From the NCBI GenBank assembly GCA_036558265.1, contig DATBFY010000070.1, positions 1 to 6,441 of the forward strand: a stretch of 6,441 nucleotides of DNA. Reading direction: 5' to 3'. Under the pieces are notes generated by a model that was not told the DNA's origin, did no database searches, and saw nothing but the letters and a program-made list of their open reading frames with translations. Made by a program: the position numbers and the translations under genes. This DNA is from RYN-433 sp036558265 (lineage in GTDB: Bacteria; Planctomycetota; Phycisphaerae; Tepidisphaerales; Tepidisphaeraceae). Positions 5,333 to 6,441 of this stretch are shown here, in pieces; position 1 is the first letter of the stretch; each line of letters opens with the position of its first letter.

Positions 5333-6217
5333 TCACTCATTTGTCGGCTTGCCTGCAACGTCGTGGCCGCCGGGGTGCATCCGCCGCTCATACGCCTCCG
5401 TCGCCTTGTGCTCATCCAGGATCGTCTTGCCGTCGGCGTCGGTCGGGTGGACGGTCTGCGTGGTGATGCAGTAGACCCAGCCCAGCTTGTCCTTGGTGTG
5501 CAGTACCTGGCCCGGCTGGGGCGCGTGCCCGGTGAGCCCGACCACGCGCGAGCCGTTCATCGGGTTCACGGGGACGCCGGTCAGGTAGGGGCCCAGCTCT
5601 CCCTTCGCATCGACGCTGCCGTCGGCGCGCGTCCGATGAGTGAGCTGGTGCCACGCCGGATACTTGGCGAATTCGGGCCCCTTGTCGCCGTGCTGGCGCT
5701 TGTACAGGTCGAGCTGGGTTCGGATCGCCTGGAGCTGCGCGCCGGTAGCCGCGAGCCGGCGGTCATACCGGTCGGCCCCGCTGCCCAGCAGCGCGTCGAA
5801 CATGTCGAACGCGGGCCGTGTCGTCGGCGCCGCGGTTTGCACCGGCGCCTTGGGAGGCGGGGCCGCCTCCGCGGGCTTGATCGCGAAGGGGTTGACGTTG
5901 GCGGGCGCTGTGGCCGCAGGGATCTTGACCGCCGGCCGATGCGCCGGCGTCACGGGCGAGGTCCGCGGCGTGACGAACGGCACGTCCGCATCGCTCGACG
6001 CATCGACCGACGCCGCGCTGGCCCGCTGCGGCGACGACGGCCAGAGCCGGTTGTAAATCCGCACCCCGCGCAGCGCCATCACCAGCGCGATCGCCACCAC
6101 GGTGCCACGGATGGCGAACTTCTTCCCGCCGCCACCCCCCTGGGCCGCGGATCCGTCCGCCGAACCCTCCTCGGCGGTCTCTTCGGTCGATTCCTCTTCC
6201 ATCCAATCCTTGCTCAT
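5333..6217 (-). CDS. Single-pass membrane protein with one GspG-like (pseudopilin head) domain
   Basis: The 294-residue protein has an acidic, Glu/Gly-rich N-terminus (6-30), KK and R before one membrane segment (about 36-54), a long Pro/Ala/Thr-rich linker (about 60-135) and a C-terminal globular domain (about 150-266). The domain shows QLDLYKRQHGD (168-178), FAKYPAWHQ (183-191), THRTRADG (193-200), LGPYL (208-212), PVNPMNG (216-222) and LGWVYC. This is the head pattern of planctomycete type II pseudopilins, but the prepilin cleavage motif and pilin helix are absent. I chose ATG 6217 because GGAGG (6230-6226) lies eight bases upstream; a GTG ten codons earlier (6247) has no such site. The domain is almost identical to the first domain of the downstream protein in its FAKYPAWHQ-THRTRADG stretch (17 of 18). 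A repeat pair separates the two genes, so they may be expressed separately. Function unknown. Confidence 0.8.
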   Translation of the reverse strand: MSKDWMEEESTEETAEEGSADGSAAQGGGGGKKFAIRGTVVAIALVMALRGVRIYNRLWPSSPQRASAASVDASSDADVPFVTPRTSPVTPAHRPAVKIPAATAPANVNPFAIKPAEAAPPPKAPVQTAAPTTRPAFDMFDALLGSGADRYDRRLAATGAQLQAIRTQLDLYKRQHGDKGPEFAKYPAWHQLTHRTRADGSVDAKGELGPYLTGVPVNPMNGSRVVGLTGHAPQPGQVLHTKDKLGWVYCITTQTVHPTDADGKTILDEHKATEAYERRMHPGGHDVAGKPTNE

Positions 6218-6252
6218 GACGGCAGCCTCCGCGTGGCGGATGCGCACCTGGG

Positions 6253-6279
6253 GGGGGCGCGCGCAACCCGCGCGCCCCC
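6253..6279 (-). promoter_or_regulatory. Very stable GC hairpin in the leader of the single-domain gene
   Basis: GGGGGCGCGCG (6253-6263) pairs perfectly with CGCGCGCCCCC (6269-6279) over a five-base loop, 11 bp of pure G-C pairs. It sits 35 bases before ATG 6217 and would be in the 5' leader if the promoter is further upstream. No T-run follows on the minus strand, so it is not a typical terminator; it could affect translation or mRNA stability. Confidence 0.45.
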
Positions 6280-6392
6280 GCGCATCGCACTGTCATCCAT
6301 CCAATACAATTGCCACCCCCGGCAAATCCCCCCGGGCGCTCCGTGAACCCCGTCGGCAGTTAGCGGTCGTACCGAAGGTGCACATTCCGTGA

Positions 6393-6409
6393 GTGCCGAT
6401 AACCCGCGC
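6393..6409. promoter_or_regulatory. Copy 2 of the 17-base shared motif
   Basis: GTGCCGATAACCCGCGC, one mismatch from 5217-5233. It lies 176 bases before the single-domain gene, near the window edge, so it could instead serve a gene to the right. The rest of 6280-6441 shows no gene or clear promoter that I can support. Confidence 0.3.
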
Positions 6410-6441
6410 AAGGCGCACCCCCCGTTTGGTCCCCATCCCCC

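Noticed and set aside
5294..6346. 350-codon plus-strand ORF opposite the single-domain GspG-like gene
   Set aside because: Shadow of the minus-strand gene, starts inside a repeat (KKAPVPFF phrase), and is rich in Arg/Gly with no recognisable motif.

Overview
The window looks like a stretch of a GC-rich planctomycete chromosome, probably from the Phycisphaerae or a relative. This rests on three things. Two proteins carry the 'LYK-QH-D / W-Q / GPYL / P-NP-NG' C-terminal domain that I associate with planctomycete type II pseudopilins. A short DUF4282-type membrane protein is present. The gaps are littered with short palindromic repeats of kinds I recall from planctomycete genomes, for example the one whose reverse-strand translation reads HGRDARAT. 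The lineage call is inference.

Left part (1-2983, + strand): isoprenoid precursor genes. The window opens inside a polyprenyl diphosphate synthase (ispA/crtE type), exactly at its first aspartate-rich motif. A 379-base gap follows, whose second half (about 772-984) can fold into a run of hairpins, one with a 13-bp stem. Then comes dxs, complete, with a good ribosome binding site. Dxs makes DXP, the entry compound of the MEP pathway. That pathway supplies IPP and DMAPP, which the prenyl synthase condenses into longer chains, so the two genes form a functional pair. A terminator-like hairpin that is also a likely dispersed repeat lies 10 bases after dxs.

Middle part (2984-3902): a repeat-rich boundary. 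It holds a 65-bp inverted repeat, a small minus-strand DUF4282-type membrane protein (3202-3555) with a plausible sigma-70 promoter, a 107-bp imperfect palindrome, and three perfect 14-bp tandem repeats that end 8 bases from the next gene's stop codon.

Right part (3903-6441, - strand): two related genes for single-pass membrane proteins, each with a short N-terminal tail, one membrane segment, a long Pro/Ala/Thr-rich linker and a GspG-like globular domain. The upstream gene (5333-6217) has one such domain and the downstream gene (3903-5153) has two in tandem. Neither has a visible prepilin peptidase motif. The 179-base gap between them carries two copies of an A-tract/T-tract hairpin repeat and a 17-base motif (GTGCCGATAAYCCGCGC) that recurs upstream of the other paralogue. 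This pair is the least explained part of the window and the best candidate for something undescribed. Its function cannot be read from sequence alone.
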